Source of the DNA: a virus
Strand: one strand, 5' to 3'
Length of the DNA: 20,077 nucleotides
Virus record (IMG/VR): IMGVR_UViG_3300029922_001100
Location: 1 to 20,077 of that record
Each line of letters opens with the position of its first letter. Within the stretch, counting starts at the first letter, position 1. Below are positions 12,902-19,937 of the stretch, piece by piece. The notes below the pieces were generated by a model, which ran no database searches, was not told where the DNA came from, and saw only the letters and a list, made by a program, of their open reading frames with translations. Both the position numbers and the translations under genes were made by a program.

Positions 12902-14011
12902 TTAAAAAGTATTAATTATCTTCGGCATCCCTCCCCAACTAATATTCCCACTTTGCTCCGGTTGAATAATGGGAATTAAAGTAGTATCTTCTCCTTTCTT
13001 TATTAATTCCAATTTTCTATAAGCCCAATCTCTTTTAATTGCCCTTTCCTTAATCATAAAAGAATTGCGAATATTGAGATGACTTAAAGCTATTGCAACA
13101 ATAATTTCCTTCATTATTGGATCTCTATTATCTCCAACATTCCACTGTTTTCTATATCCATCAGTCCATGCTGGAATACCACAATTTAATTCTGGATCAT
13201 TCCAATTTGTAGCAAATGGTAAAACTGATTTAAAGAAAAATTCACCATTATCATTCCATTGGGATTTTCCGCAATCAAATCCAAATCCTAAATTAAATCC
13301 ACCTTTTTGATTAGGAAAAATATTTGGTGGAGGAATATTTGATATTTGGTAGTATTGCTCTTTTGCTTGATGACCTGTTGCTATACTTTGCTGGATGCAT
13401 GTATATGTATGATTTGCCCAACAAGTATTATCGTTAACATAATATACGCCGGGAGTTTCAACTCCAATTTGAGGTGATGGCATTAATTGAAATATAGGAT
13501 ATGGAAATGGAACATTATAAATATCATACCAAGTTCCTATTGCAGTCCAGTTTGCAGTATTCCAAACTTTATCCGAATTTGGTTGAGCGCAACAATATCC
13601 AATCCAAGTTGAACCATCTTGAAAATTTCCAGTATAAACTCCATTTGAATATCCAATTCCACCGTTGTATAATACACAATCACCTATTGCATAAGATTGC
13701 TCAGAACTATTAATACTTTCACCTTCAATTCCAGATGAACCAATCCAAGTTGGAAAATTAATTATACACCTATCTCCAGCGAAATATTTTCTATTAAAAT
13801 AAAAAGGTTTAATATCTCTAAATTCAAAATCAAGATAAAAATAAGATCCTAATTTAGAATAAACTTCTGATATTGCGTAAGCCTCGGCGTTATTTCTTTC
13901 TAAATCACCACCTTCTGCAACGTAATCTAATAATTGATTAATTAATTGATCCGATCTTATTGTGGTAAGATAGTCGTTAAGTATTAAATATGGTGTGTAT
14001 TGCCCTTTCAT
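12902..14011 (-). CDS. Head-tail connector, gp36/DUF1320-like, with large inserted region (369 aa)
   Basis: The ends of the protein match the DUF1320 / Mu gp36-like joining-protein layout. The N-terminus has LNDYLTTIRSDQLINQLLDY, then NNAEAYAISEVYSKLGSYFY (40-60), the 'D......A...A...v..yL' helices. The C-terminus has DPIMKEIIVAIALSHLNIRN (298-317), and then a helix ending LELIKKG, the usual '...L..i..G'. Between about residues 72 and 295 there are over 200 residues not expected in this normally 130-150-aa family. The insert is aromatic- and cysteine-rich, with YAIGDCVLYNG (107-117), a NGVYTGNFQDGSTW segment and VYYVNDNTCWANHTYTC (189-205). These resemble CBM5/12-like modules. The order with TerL, portal and gpG-like supports a connector. 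Confidence 0.6.
   Translation of the reverse strand: MKGQYTPYLILNDYLTTIRSDQLINQLLDYVAEGGDLERNNAEAYAISEVYSKLGSYFYLDFEFRDIKPFYFNRKYFAGDRCIINFPTWIGSSGIEGESINSSEQSYAIGDCVLYNGGIGYSNGVYTGNFQDGSTWIGYCCAQPNSDKVWNTANWTAIGTWYDIYNVPFPYPIFQLMPSPQIGVETPGVYYVNDNTCWANHTYTCIQQSIATGHQAKEQYYQISNIPPPNIFPNQKGGFNLGFGFDCGKSQWNDNGEFFFKSVLPFATNWNDPELNCGIPAWTDGYRKQWNVGDNRDPIMKEIIVAIALSHLNIRNSFMIKERAIKRDWAYRKLELIKKGEDTTLIPIIQPEQSGNISWGGMPKIINTF
13367..13786 (-). other. Module-bearing insert of the gp36-like connector
   Basis: The stretch codes residues 76-215. At least two, possibly three, units show Y-x-x-G/N-D-x-V/C-x-Y/W-x-N/G ... Y-x-C and Trp-rich ends. The connection to the modules of the 301- and 303-aa proteins is by shared pattern, not by identity, and is weaker than the similarity within the 301-aa pair. 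Confidence 0.5.
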
Positions 14012-14061
14012 ACGCCTAAAGTGCGAATATAAGTAATAATTTTGCTAAAAACGAATTTATT

Positions 14062-14775
14062 TTAAAACCATAAGTCGTCCTCAATTTCGTATGGTAAAAA
14101 TAATGAATTTTTATGGATGTAACGTTCAAAATCTTTTTTTGATTTTTCGCAATATTCTTGATTTATTTCTATACCAGTAAAAGGATATCCTAAAACAAAA
14201 GCTGCAATTCTTGATGCACCAGAACCTAAATTTGTATCTATTATTGAAACTTTTCTTTTTAATTTTTCTTCGATTGGTTTAAGATATATTTCAAATAAAT
14301 CTTTATATAATTCCATTGGCTTTCCTGTTTCATGCCAAGATTCTGCATCAGATCTATTTCTAAACATTCGTGTATTTATCTTCTTTTCACTTAATTCATG
14401 ATCCGATACCCAAGCCATTTCAAATTGAGAATAATGCATCCCCCTCGGTATTTTTTTATCCCAAACATACCAATTATTATTTGGATATAAAAATGGATAT
14501 CCTTCTTTATTAATAAGTCCTGTAAAATAATTTCCACCAAAAATTATCTGCTCATAGCTTATTCTAAATAGATGATAGAAAAATTCCTCTTTTGGCGCAC
14601 CTAACCAAGTTTTAAATCCGCCTTTTTTTCTATTTGCAATATCTGGTTGATTTTCATCTCTATATTCAGGATCTACTATTGCTACATCAAATTGTTTATC
14701 TTTACATGAACGCATGAATAATATATTATCCATACATAAAACTTGACTACTGATTTTTTGCTTAATTTCTACCAT
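14062..14775 (-). CDS. DNA methyltransferase, beta-type amino-MTase (237 aa)
   Basis: This should methylate an amino group of adenine or cytosine in DNA using S-adenosyl-methionine. Motif IV is VDPEY (34-38), in place of the usual DPPY; motif I comes later, at DTNLGSGASRIAA (180-192), followed by GIEIN (201-205). Order catalytic first, SAM-binding second, marks beta-class enzymes. Between are an IIFGGNYF segment (77-84), WYVWDKK, FEMAWVSD and WHETGKPMELY (147-157). The last aligns with the family's HPTQKPVxLY. The third motif-IV residue is Glu instead of Pro, so activity or specificity may differ. Placement after TerL suggests protection of phage DNA against host restriction, or a role in packaging marks. 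No restriction partner is visible. It starts with a 14-bp repeat shared with the end of TerL. Confidence 0.75.
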   Translation of the reverse strand: MVEIKQKISSQVLCMDNILFMRSCKDKQFDVAIVDPEYRDENQPDIANRKKGGFKTWLGAPKEEFFYHLFRISYEQIIFGGNYFTGLINKEGYPFLYPNNNWYVWDKKIPRGMHYSQFEMAWVSDHELSEKKINTRMFRNRSDAESWHETGKPMELYKDLFEIYLKPIEEKLKRKVSIIDTNLGSGASRIAAFVLGYPFTGIEINQEYCEKSKKDFERYIHKNSLFLPYEIEDDLWF

Positions 14776-14799
14776 TTACTTGAATTTAATTTCTACCAT
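14762..14799. repeat. 14-bp direct repeat at the TerL/methyltransferase junction
   Basis: TTAATTTCTACCAT occurs at 14762-14775 and 14786-14799, 24 bases apart. The first holds the methyltransferase start codons (ATGGTAGAAATTAA on the minus strand); the second covers the last codons and the stop of TerL. The second copy also gives an ATG with a 7-codon frame (MVEIKFK) ending before the methyltransferase ATG. Confidence 0.8.
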
Positions 14800-16850
14800 G
14801 AATTTTTAGATTGTTTTTTTGGTGCAATAAAAATTTCATCATCTTCTTCTTCGCTATCATCTTCAATTTCAGAATATTTAGTATCTCCTCTAAATTTCTT
14901 ATTTTTCTTAACAGCATCGGAATCTTCTTGAAAAACTCTACCTCTCGAATCCTTTTCCCATCCATTTCTAATTGAACGTTTTCCACCAACTGCATCCATT
15001 GTCATTTCTCCGTTCTGATAAGTTAAATATTCTTCCATAAAATTTTCGCACATGATATAATCTGCAATATCGCATAGATGCCCAAATGGTTGAACTTGCC
15101 TAACTCCACTTACTATCTTTGTTGATTTGTCTTTATGTCCAGACTTTTTTTCATTGCGAATATCTTGCATTACGTTTTGAAAATCCTCTATTAACTTAGG
15201 ACAACCTTTTCTACTTATCCTAATTTTAATTCCAAATATTTCTGAAAATAAAACAAGATTCATAAATTCACCCCTAAGTCTATTATTTGGATTTGCATCT
15301 TGAACTCTTATTTCTGGTTTAAATTTCTTTAAAGCGGTTTGTATTATAGTGAATGTATTTTGTCCTTTTTCTAATTTTATATCTTCTTTTTTAGATGTTG
15401 CATCACCGTTTATATACCATCCTGCTTTATGATCTACACCTTTTCCGCTATCGCCATCTATATACCAATCTCCAGCCCAATCTTTTATTAACATTTTAGA
15501 TACTCCTGTAATATTATTTTCTGGATTATATCCTAAATATTCTTTTATAAACCACATCTCCTGACCATGCCTTTGAGCTATTAATGTTGGAAGATACGGC
15601 TGAGTATTTTCATCCCAACCATTTATTATTGGTTTTGTTTTAAAATAATCTAAATCTTCTTCACTATGTTTTTCATAAGAAAACCGATTGTAATAAAGTT
15701 GTGCATTTAGTTTAGTTCCCCAATCTCCGTTTGCGTATCTTGTAGCTAAATTCATATCAAATCCAGCCTGAACAACAAGTTTAAACCAATATGCGTAATG
15801 ATTTTGACAATAATTATCTATATAATCGCTATGGTGAATTTTAACTCCAATAGATTTAAATATTCTCCTTTGTACTTGATCTTCTTTTGTTGCAGAACCT
15901 TCTTTAAATATATATCTCCAAAGCCATGAACCATCTTCATCCGAATCTATTGGTATAACATCACAGGCATTAAAGCATCCTATTAATAAGGTATCAACTC
16001 CTGGCCGTCTTAAACGAGAATAAAGCATCCCGAATGATTTAAATGAAATTTGATTTATTTCATCTATAAGTATGTGAGTTGGATTATTCCAACCTTTTAT
16101 TTTCCCTAATTCATCGCAACCAAAAATTTGAAATATTCCTTTATTTTTGATGCAATGTATATTCTTACTTCCATTATCCGCTTCTGAAAAATTAAATAAT
16201 TCTTCCCATCCATTTCTTTTTATCTCCTCAATTATGTTTTTATGTAACTGAGTTGCCATTTCTTTTTCCTGCCTGCCATAAAAACATACAAATTTTCCTT
16301 TTCCTGAATTTAAGCAGATAAGTAAAAGATGTGTTATTGCCCAAGTAGTTTTACCTGAACCATAAGAACCATCTAAAAATAGTAATCCTTTTGTTTTTTT
16401 CCATAATTCTATGAAAGCATCATTTACAAAAACACCACCATGTTCCCTAACGTGTTGATGGAAGTCGTTTTCCATCCACGTATCTTGTGCAGGATCATGT
16501 ATTGTTCCATCTTTATCTACATATAGAGTTCCTGCTTCTGATTTAGATTGCTCTAATTCTTTAAAGTTTGGATATATTTTTATTCCTTGTTGTTCAAAAT
16601 ATTGCTGATCTTTTAGGTTTTTCAGGTTTCTTCTTCTGAAAACTTCTTGAATTTCACCTTTTTCATCCAAAATTGGTATTCCTTTTTCATCGGATAATAT
16701 CTCAACTTCCGCTTCATCTACCTCTGGCTCTCCTTTGATTATTGTTTTTCGTTTATTCCAAACAGATCCCGGACATAACCAATAATCCGAATTTGGTAGT
16801 TTTACCGCTCCGGGGATTCCGAGGTTGATTCTTTCTTTTGTTTCTTTCAT
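14793..16850 (-). CDS. terL: Terminase large subunit (685 aa)
   Basis: This is the packaging motor ATPase and headful or cohesive-end nuclease. Walker A is GSYGSGKTT (161-169); Walker B is ILIDE (260-264); a coupling motif follows at LLIGCFNA (288-295). The nuclease domain starts at WDENTQPYLPTL, Asp412 being the first metal ligand; Asp518 in VQDANPNN is the likely second and Asp594 in HLCDIADYIM the third. The N-terminal 150 residues (WLCPGSVWNKRKTIIKG onward) are an extra region, so the length exceeds the common 450-600. The C-terminus is acidic and ends EEEDDEIFIAPKK. Its ATG overlaps the TerS-like stop in ATGA. The 3' end has a 14-bp repeat shared with the methyltransferase start. Confidence 0.9.
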   Translation of the reverse strand: MKETKERINLGIPGAVKLPNSDYWLCPGSVWNKRKTIIKGEPEVDEAEVEILSDEKGIPILDEKGEIQEVFRRRNLKNLKDQQYFEQQGIKIYPNFKELEQSKSEAGTLYVDKDGTIHDPAQDTWMENDFHQHVREHGGVFVNDAFIELWKKTKGLLFLDGSYGSGKTTWAITHLLLICLNSGKGKFVCFYGRQEKEMATQLHKNIIEEIKRNGWEELFNFSEADNGSKNIHCIKNKGIFQIFGCDELGKIKGWNNPTHILIDEINQISFKSFGMLYSRLRRPGVDTLLIGCFNACDVIPIDSDEDGSWLWRYIFKEGSATKEDQVQRRIFKSIGVKIHHSDYIDNYCQNHYAYWFKLVVQAGFDMNLATRYANGDWGTKLNAQLYYNRFSYEKHSEEDLDYFKTKPIINGWDENTQPYLPTLIAQRHGQEMWFIKEYLGYNPENNITGVSKMLIKDWAGDWYIDGDSGKGVDHKAGWYINGDATSKKEDIKLEKGQNTFTIIQTALKKFKPEIRVQDANPNNRLRGEFMNLVLFSEIFGIKIRISRKGCPKLIEDFQNVMQDIRNEKKSGHKDKSTKIVSGVRQVQPFGHLCDIADYIMCENFMEEYLTYQNGEMTMDAVGGKRSIRNGWEKDSRGRVFQEDSDAVKKNKKFRGDTKYSEIEDDSEEEDDEIFIAPKKQSKNSW

Positions 16851-17746
16851 TTTATTTCTTCAAATTCAGTAAATTCACCATCATCTCTTTTTTCTTCTTT
16901 AATATCATCGTCATTATCTCTTTCCTCAAACGCATCGTTTAAGCCTTGTAAAAACTTATCCAAATCTTTTCCGGTAATAACTTTCTGTTGTGGTTTTTCT
17001 TCAATAATCTCAATTTTCTTTCCCCACCTTTTTCTATCCATAAATTCAGCATACCTACTTGACCAAAGAGCAATCTCCCTAACTAATCCAACATGCTGCA
17101 TACTTAAATCTTCCTTAACCAGCCATTCCATCAAAAATTCCTTTGCCCATTGCATGTACTCTTCACCAGATGATTGATATGCAAATATCAATTCATCTAC
17201 TTTTTCTGTTTCCTTTGCCCAATAGCAGTATATAATATTTGTAAGAGATGGCATATAATCTCTCATCATATTAACTATGTCCTTTGTTGATTTTCTTAAG
17301 TATATAAGGTTTGCTATTAGCTCAATATTTTTATCAAGAAAATCAAATTGCGCTTGATATTTATGTTCAGTTTTGCGCTCAGATTTTTCTCCTTTTGTAT
17401 TATTTCTTCTTAATGATAATCCAAAATTCAAATTTTCTTCCATTTCGTCAGCTATTTTATTAAGTGTATCTAAATCTTCTTGACCGTATTCTGCATTTTT
17501 TATTCTATGGTATTCATCTCCGTATCGTTTGTATGTTTCATATAGATTTGGATATCCCGGAACCATTGTTGCAATCCTATCCTTATCTCCACCATTTCTC
17601 AAATAATCCCTAATGCGTTCATACATTTGAGGATTCATTTCTTTTGGATCAAATCTAATAGTTACTTCAACCTTTCGTTTTCGTTCTGAAAATTCAGGCT
17701 TTTTATTTCGTTTTCTATCAGATTTTTGTTTCCACTTCATAATCAA
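16847..17746 (-). CDS. Terminase small subunit-like protein (299 aa)
   Basis: The small subunit recognises the packaging site on DNA. The match is to the pattern of such proteins: LIYLRKSTKDIVNMMRDYMPSLTNIIYCYW (about 148-177) resembles 'S...i......ps..tvy.Wl'. ALWSSRYAEFMDRKRWGKKIEI (about 227-248) resembles 'r....w.a.k..Pk.yGdk'. A basic N-terminus (MIMKWKQKSDRKRNKK) and an RDYLRNGGDKDRIATMVPG segment, the latter helix-turn-like, precede. The C-terminus is very acidic (EERDNDDDIKEEKRDDGEF). It is longer than usual small subunits. The stop overlaps the TerL start in ATGA; that coupling and order strengthen the call. Family assignment is by pattern, not search. Confidence 0.7.
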   Translation of the reverse strand: MIMKWKQKSDRKRNKKPEFSERKRKVEVTIRFDPKEMNPQMYERIRDYLRNGGDKDRIATMVPGYPNLYETYKRYGDEYHRIKNAEYGQEDLDTLNKIADEMEENLNFGLSLRRNNTKGEKSERKTEHKYQAQFDFLDKNIELIANLIYLRKSTKDIVNMMRDYMPSLTNIIYCYWAKETEKVDELIFAYQSSGEEYMQWAKEFLMEWLVKEDLSMQHVGLVREIALWSSRYAEFMDRKRWGKKIEIIEEKPQQKVITGKDLDKFLQGLNDAFEERDNDDDIKEEKRDDGEFTEFEEIK

Positions 17747-17783
17747 TCGGTATTAACTCCCAACTTTAACCTCATTTTAAACT

Positions 17784-18527
17784 TCAAATTTTAACCTCCT
17801 TTTCCAATTCCTTCTTACACCTTTTAATAATCAAAGATATTGTTGCCTTAGTCCAAACCGAATCTTTATATGGCGTTTTAAATCCACCATCATTAAGTAG
17901 TTTGCATATAAATCCAAGACTTTTTCCGCTTTGATGTAAAGAATATACCAATCCTCTAACTGGTTTTTCTTTTTCAAATCTTTCTTTTTTCTTACTTTCC
18001 GCTAAAGCCCTTATTTCGGATGCAGCCATTTTCCCTTCTTTTGGATTTTCATTTTCAAATCCAGATTTTCCAATTGGGCAACCTAATCTGAAATTTGGAT
18101 TTTTCTGCAATTCTCTTTCTCTTAATCTTCCAAGTGCATTTTTAGTGTTATTAGATAATGTATCGGAATAGTCTTGCGCAACTAATGCTAATATTCCTAT
18201 TGTTAATGGATTTGCATTTGGATTATCGCAACAAGTAAAATCTACGTTTGAATCTTGAAGCATTAAAACTAATGATGCTTTTCTACTTAAACGAGATACA
18301 TTTGCAATAATTAACCTACCTTTTAATTTTTTAGTTAGTTCGAGTGCTAATCCTAATTGTTCTCTTTCTTCGTTAGTTCCAGTTTCGATTTCTGTAAATT
18401 CGTAATCTGGTTCTTCTCTTAAATATCCAAATACAAGGTTTTTTTGAGATTCAAGACCTAAGCCGGATTCCCCTTGTTTTTTAGTGGATACTCGATAATA
18501 AGCGATTGTTGGTTGTTTGCTTGCCAT
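17784..18527 (-). CDS. Serine recombinase, resolvase/invertase family (247 aa)
   Basis: The N-terminal catalytic domain has YYRVSTKKQ with the nucleophile Ser14, ESGLGLESQ, the TGTNEERE stretch, and SRLSR with Arg79 and Arg82, the equivalents of the two conserved arginines in gamma-delta resolvase. A helix-turn-helix lies at about 187-240 (GFICKLLNDGGFKTPYKDSVWTKATISLI). The spacing and the GESGLGLE motif put it in a widespread 'recombinase family' group of phages and bacteria. Unusual: around 114-129 the expected A-E-x-E-R...E/K-R-T is AQDYSDTLSNNT, so the conserved Glu and Arg pairs of the start of helix E appear as Y-S and N-N. Function could be integration, resolution or inversion of phage DNA, or a reduced activity. 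A candidate promoter and a palindrome lie upstream. Confidence 0.8.
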   Translation of the reverse strand: MASKQPTIAYYRVSTKKQGESGLGLESQKNLVFGYLREEPDYEFTEIETGTNEEREQLGLALELTKKLKGRLIIANVSRLSRKASLVLMLQDSNVDFTCCDNPNANPLTIGILALVAQDYSDTLSNNTKNALGRLRERELQKNPNFRLGCPIGKSGFENENPKEGKMAASEIRALAESKKKERFEKEKPVRGLVYSLHQSGKSLGFICKLLNDGGFKTPYKDSVWTKATISLIIKRCKKELEKEVKI

Positions 18528-18555
18528 GTTATATATGTTTTTGTAAAGGTATAGT

Positions 18556-18580
18556 TTCTAATTGGTACTACCTAATAGAA
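18556..18580. promoter_or_regulatory. 25-bp imperfect palindrome upstream of the recombinase
   Basis: Two 12-bp arms flank a central base; 10 of 12 positions pair (arms TTCTAATTGGTA and TACCTAATAGAA, plus strand, around C18568). It begins 28 bases ahead of the recombinase start and lies in its predicted leader. It could be an operator, or a binding site of the recombinase or another dimeric protein. Single-base centre symmetry fits an operator better than a crossover site with a central dinucleotide. Confidence 0.5.
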
Positions 18581-18627
18581 ATTAGACGTTAACAAATTAA
18601 TAACAAAATCACCGATGCTAAAAATAA

Positions 18628-18656
18628 CAAACCTATTGATACGCCTTAATACCAAA
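18628..18656 (-). promoter_or_regulatory. Candidate promoter of the recombinase
   Basis: On the minus strand TTTG (18656-18653), a 17-base spacer, then TAGGTTTG (18635-18628) fit the Bacteroidota TTTG/TAnnTTTG pattern exactly in the boxes. The spacing is at the short end of the known range. The -7 box overlaps the stop of the 128-aa gene. It would start RNA near 18621 and give a leader of about 95 bases including the palindrome. Confidence 0.55.
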
Positions 18657-19019
18657 TCCTATTTTAATCGAACTATCGAATTTTTTCTTATTCACCATCT
18701 TATTATTGATGTAGTAGTATCTGATTGTATCTTCTTTTAATCTTCTACATAAATACAACTCATGATTTATTTGAAAGTTAAGAATTGTACAATTTTCTAA
18801 ACCATTTAAAATAATAGAATCGGATATTCTATCACTTTCTATGTAAAGTAGTAGAGAATCGTTTTCGTGTTGGAGTTGGTTAATCTGCATAACTTTTTCG
18901 TATTCTAATTTTACTGTATTGTCATGTCTCTTAGTATCAAAATAAATAGTTGGTAATGCTATTAGAAAAAATACAAATAACGCAATAATCCAAGTTTTTA
19001 AATTTTCTGAAATTTTCAT
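18633..19019 (-). CDS. One-TM protein with helical region (128 aa)
   Basis: Residues about 9-26 (TWIIALFVFFLIALPTIY) form one membrane segment; the part before is short and charged, and the part after starts basic (TKRHDN), so the bulk should be outside the cytoplasm or the orientation should be N-in. A helical, coiled-coil-prone segment follows (KLEYEKVMQINQLQHENDSLLLYIESDR), then a less regular tail with two cysteines and YYYINNKM. The arrangement (TM then coiled coil, about 130 aa) resembles inner spanins, but no endolysin or holin is visible nearby, so I leave the function open. Its leader has the same 21-base sequence as the DUF4031-like gene. Confidence 0.65.
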   Translation of the reverse strand: MKISENLKTWIIALFVFFLIALPTIYFDTKRHDNTVKLEYEKVMQINQLQHENDSLLLYIESDRISDSIILNGLENCTILNFQINHELYLCRRLKEDTIRYYYINNKMVNKKKFDSSIKIGFGIKAYQ

Positions 19020-19037
19020 ATTTTATGATTTTAAGTT
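19017..19037 (-). promoter_or_regulatory. Shared 21-base leader, copy 1 (128-aa gene)
   Basis: The 21 bases covering the ATG of the 128-aa gene and its leader (ACTTAAAATCATAAAATATG in the minus strand, plus one base) are repeated exactly at 19294-19314. No Shine-Dalgarno sequence is present; the A-rich run probably works as the ribosome site, as is usual in Bacteroidota. Confidence 0.55.
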
Positions 19038-19296
19038 AAATTCTATTTTTGTTTATTAATGATCTGTTTTCTGCAAGCCATCTTGATTCAACTTCTTTTG
19101 CACCAAATAATATTGCTTTCTTTTTCATTGAAAGACAAATATCAAAATGCTCTTTATCCGTATTTGGATATTGTATCCATTTAATATTTACTCCAATTCG
19201 TTTTGCCATATTTATTAATTCTTCGTGTGTATCAGCAAGCATGTGGCACATTAACATCCTTCCAAATGGATGATTAAAATTATCTATATAAACCAT
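19036..19296 (-). CDS. DUF4031-like protein (86 aa)
   Basis: The protein fits the DUF4031 pattern: MVYIDN at the start, then CHMLADTHEELINMAKRIGV (17-36), where the family has 'HM.ADt..ELh.fA..iGl'. Then come WIQYPNTDKEHFDI (40-53), the family's 'hYDl', and KKAILFGAKEV (59-69), the family's 'r..A...GA..v'. Length is normal for this small domain. No activity is established for the family to my knowledge; conserved His and Asp residues would suit metal or phosphate chemistry, but this is a guess. It sits in the row of small early-type genes. The leader repeats that of the 128-aa gene over 21 bases. Confidence 0.75.
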   Translation of the reverse strand: MVYIDNFNHPFGRMLMCHMLADTHEELINMAKRIGVNIKWIQYPNTDKEHFDICLSMKKKAILFGAKEVESRWLAENRSLINKNRI

Positions 19297-19314
19297 ATTT
19301 TATGATTTTAAGTT
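19294..19314 (-). promoter_or_regulatory. Shared 21-base leader, copy 2 (DUF4031-like gene)
   Basis: Exact second copy of the leader at 19017-19037. A third gene (52 aa, start 19478) has a related but diverged one (ACTTAAAACAATTATAAATG). The conservation beyond the start codon's immediate surroundings suggests a translation signal or recent duplication. Confidence 0.55.
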
Positions 19315-19319
19315 TTTAA

Positions 19320-19478
19320 TTAGTTTTTATATATTTTTCCGTGTGCAATCATTTTATCAATACTATCATTAGTTGCTTTATTTGCAAATATCTGTTTCTT
19401 TATAGTAGTATGAACATTATGCCAGTTTATTACTTCCAATATTGAACCGTAATAAGATAATAGTTTTTGTTTTGTCAT
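19320..19478 (-). CDS. Small hypothetical protein (52 aa)
   Basis: The frame starts MTKQKLLSYYGSILEVINWH and ends GKIYKN before TAA. The protein is small, basic and helix-prone with several aromatic residues; no family or signal recognised. It is supported by position, 16 bases after the stop of the 88-aa gene and 23 bases before the DUF4031-like start, by its A-rich leader shared in form with its neighbours, and by filling an otherwise empty 200-base gap. Confidence 0.6.
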   Translation of the reverse strand: MTKQKLLSYYGSILEVINWHNVHTTIKKQIFANKATNDSIDKMIAHGKIYKN

Positions 19479-19494
19479 TTATAATTGTTTTAAG

Positions 19495-19761
19495 TTAAAA
19501 TAATTCTTTTTGTTTCATTAAAATTAGATTAAATGAATCACGAGAATTTAGAATAATTTTTGTACACTCGTTTATTATCATTTCTGTAAATTCTGAAAAA
19601 GTAATATTAATAATATCGAATGTTAATATATCCGATCTTATATTTCCTCTTTTTACGAAAAAACTTATTGTTCCAAATTTATTAGTATATGTGTAATTAA
19701 ATCCTATATTATTTATTGAATAAATAAAATTTTCAATTTTAATTACTTTTTCTTGTATCAT
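19495..19761 (-). CDS. Small hypothetical protein (88 aa)
   Basis: Not recognised. I chose the ATG at 19761 (MIQEKVIKIENFIYSINNIG) over the GTG at 19794, because this ATG overlaps the TGA of the preceding 59-aa gene as ATGA, indicating coupled translation. The longer form would run deep into that gene. The protein is rich in I, N, F and T, with a beta-rich middle (FNYTYTNKFGTISFFVKRG) and a helical C-terminal part (FSEFTEMIINECTKIIL). No membrane segment or signal. It is part of the row of small overlapping genes at the right end. Confidence 0.65.
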   Translation of the reverse strand: MIQEKVIKIENFIYSINNIGFNYTYTNKFGTISFFVKRGNIRSDILTFDIINITFSEFTEMIINECTKIILNSRDSFNLILMKQKELF

Positions 19762-19937
19762 AAGATTAAAATTTTGCGATAAATAATATAACACTCTTGT
19801 TGATTTGGAAACCTATTAAATTTACAATAAAATTTTAAAACATCTTCGTATGAAATAATGTTAGATTGAACAAAATTTATTATTTCTTGTTTTTGTTTTC
19901 CGGTAGCGATAGTTAATTTAATTAGCGTTTCTTCCAT
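19758..19937 (-). CDS. Small hypothetical protein (59 aa)
   Basis: The frame reads MEETLIKLTIATGKQKQEII and ends YRKILIL, with TGA overlapping the next ATG. The protein appears helical; segments SYEDVLKFYCKFNRFPNQQECY look like one compact helical domain. No family recognised. Both ends overlap neighbours: the start lies 16 bases inside the partial gene at the window edge, the stop shares two bases with the start of the 88-aa gene. Such tight overlaps support a real gene. Confidence 0.6.
   Translation of the reverse strand: MEETLIKLTIATGKQKQEIINFVQSNIISYEDVLKFYCKFNRFPNQQECYIIYRKILIL

Noticed and set aside
13501-13713. 70-codon plus-strand frame opposite the gp36-like gene
   Set aside because: Composition is a shadow of the AT-rich coding strand; no leader or coupling.
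18556-18580. Crossover (res or gix-type) site for the recombinase
   Set aside because: The palindrome is centred on one base and single-copy in the window; a crossover site should have a central dinucleotide and usually a partner site. Kept only as a regulatory candidate.
19762-19794. GTG start at 19794 for the 88-aa gene
   Set aside because: The ATG at 19761 forms an ATGA overlap with the preceding gene and is the better start.
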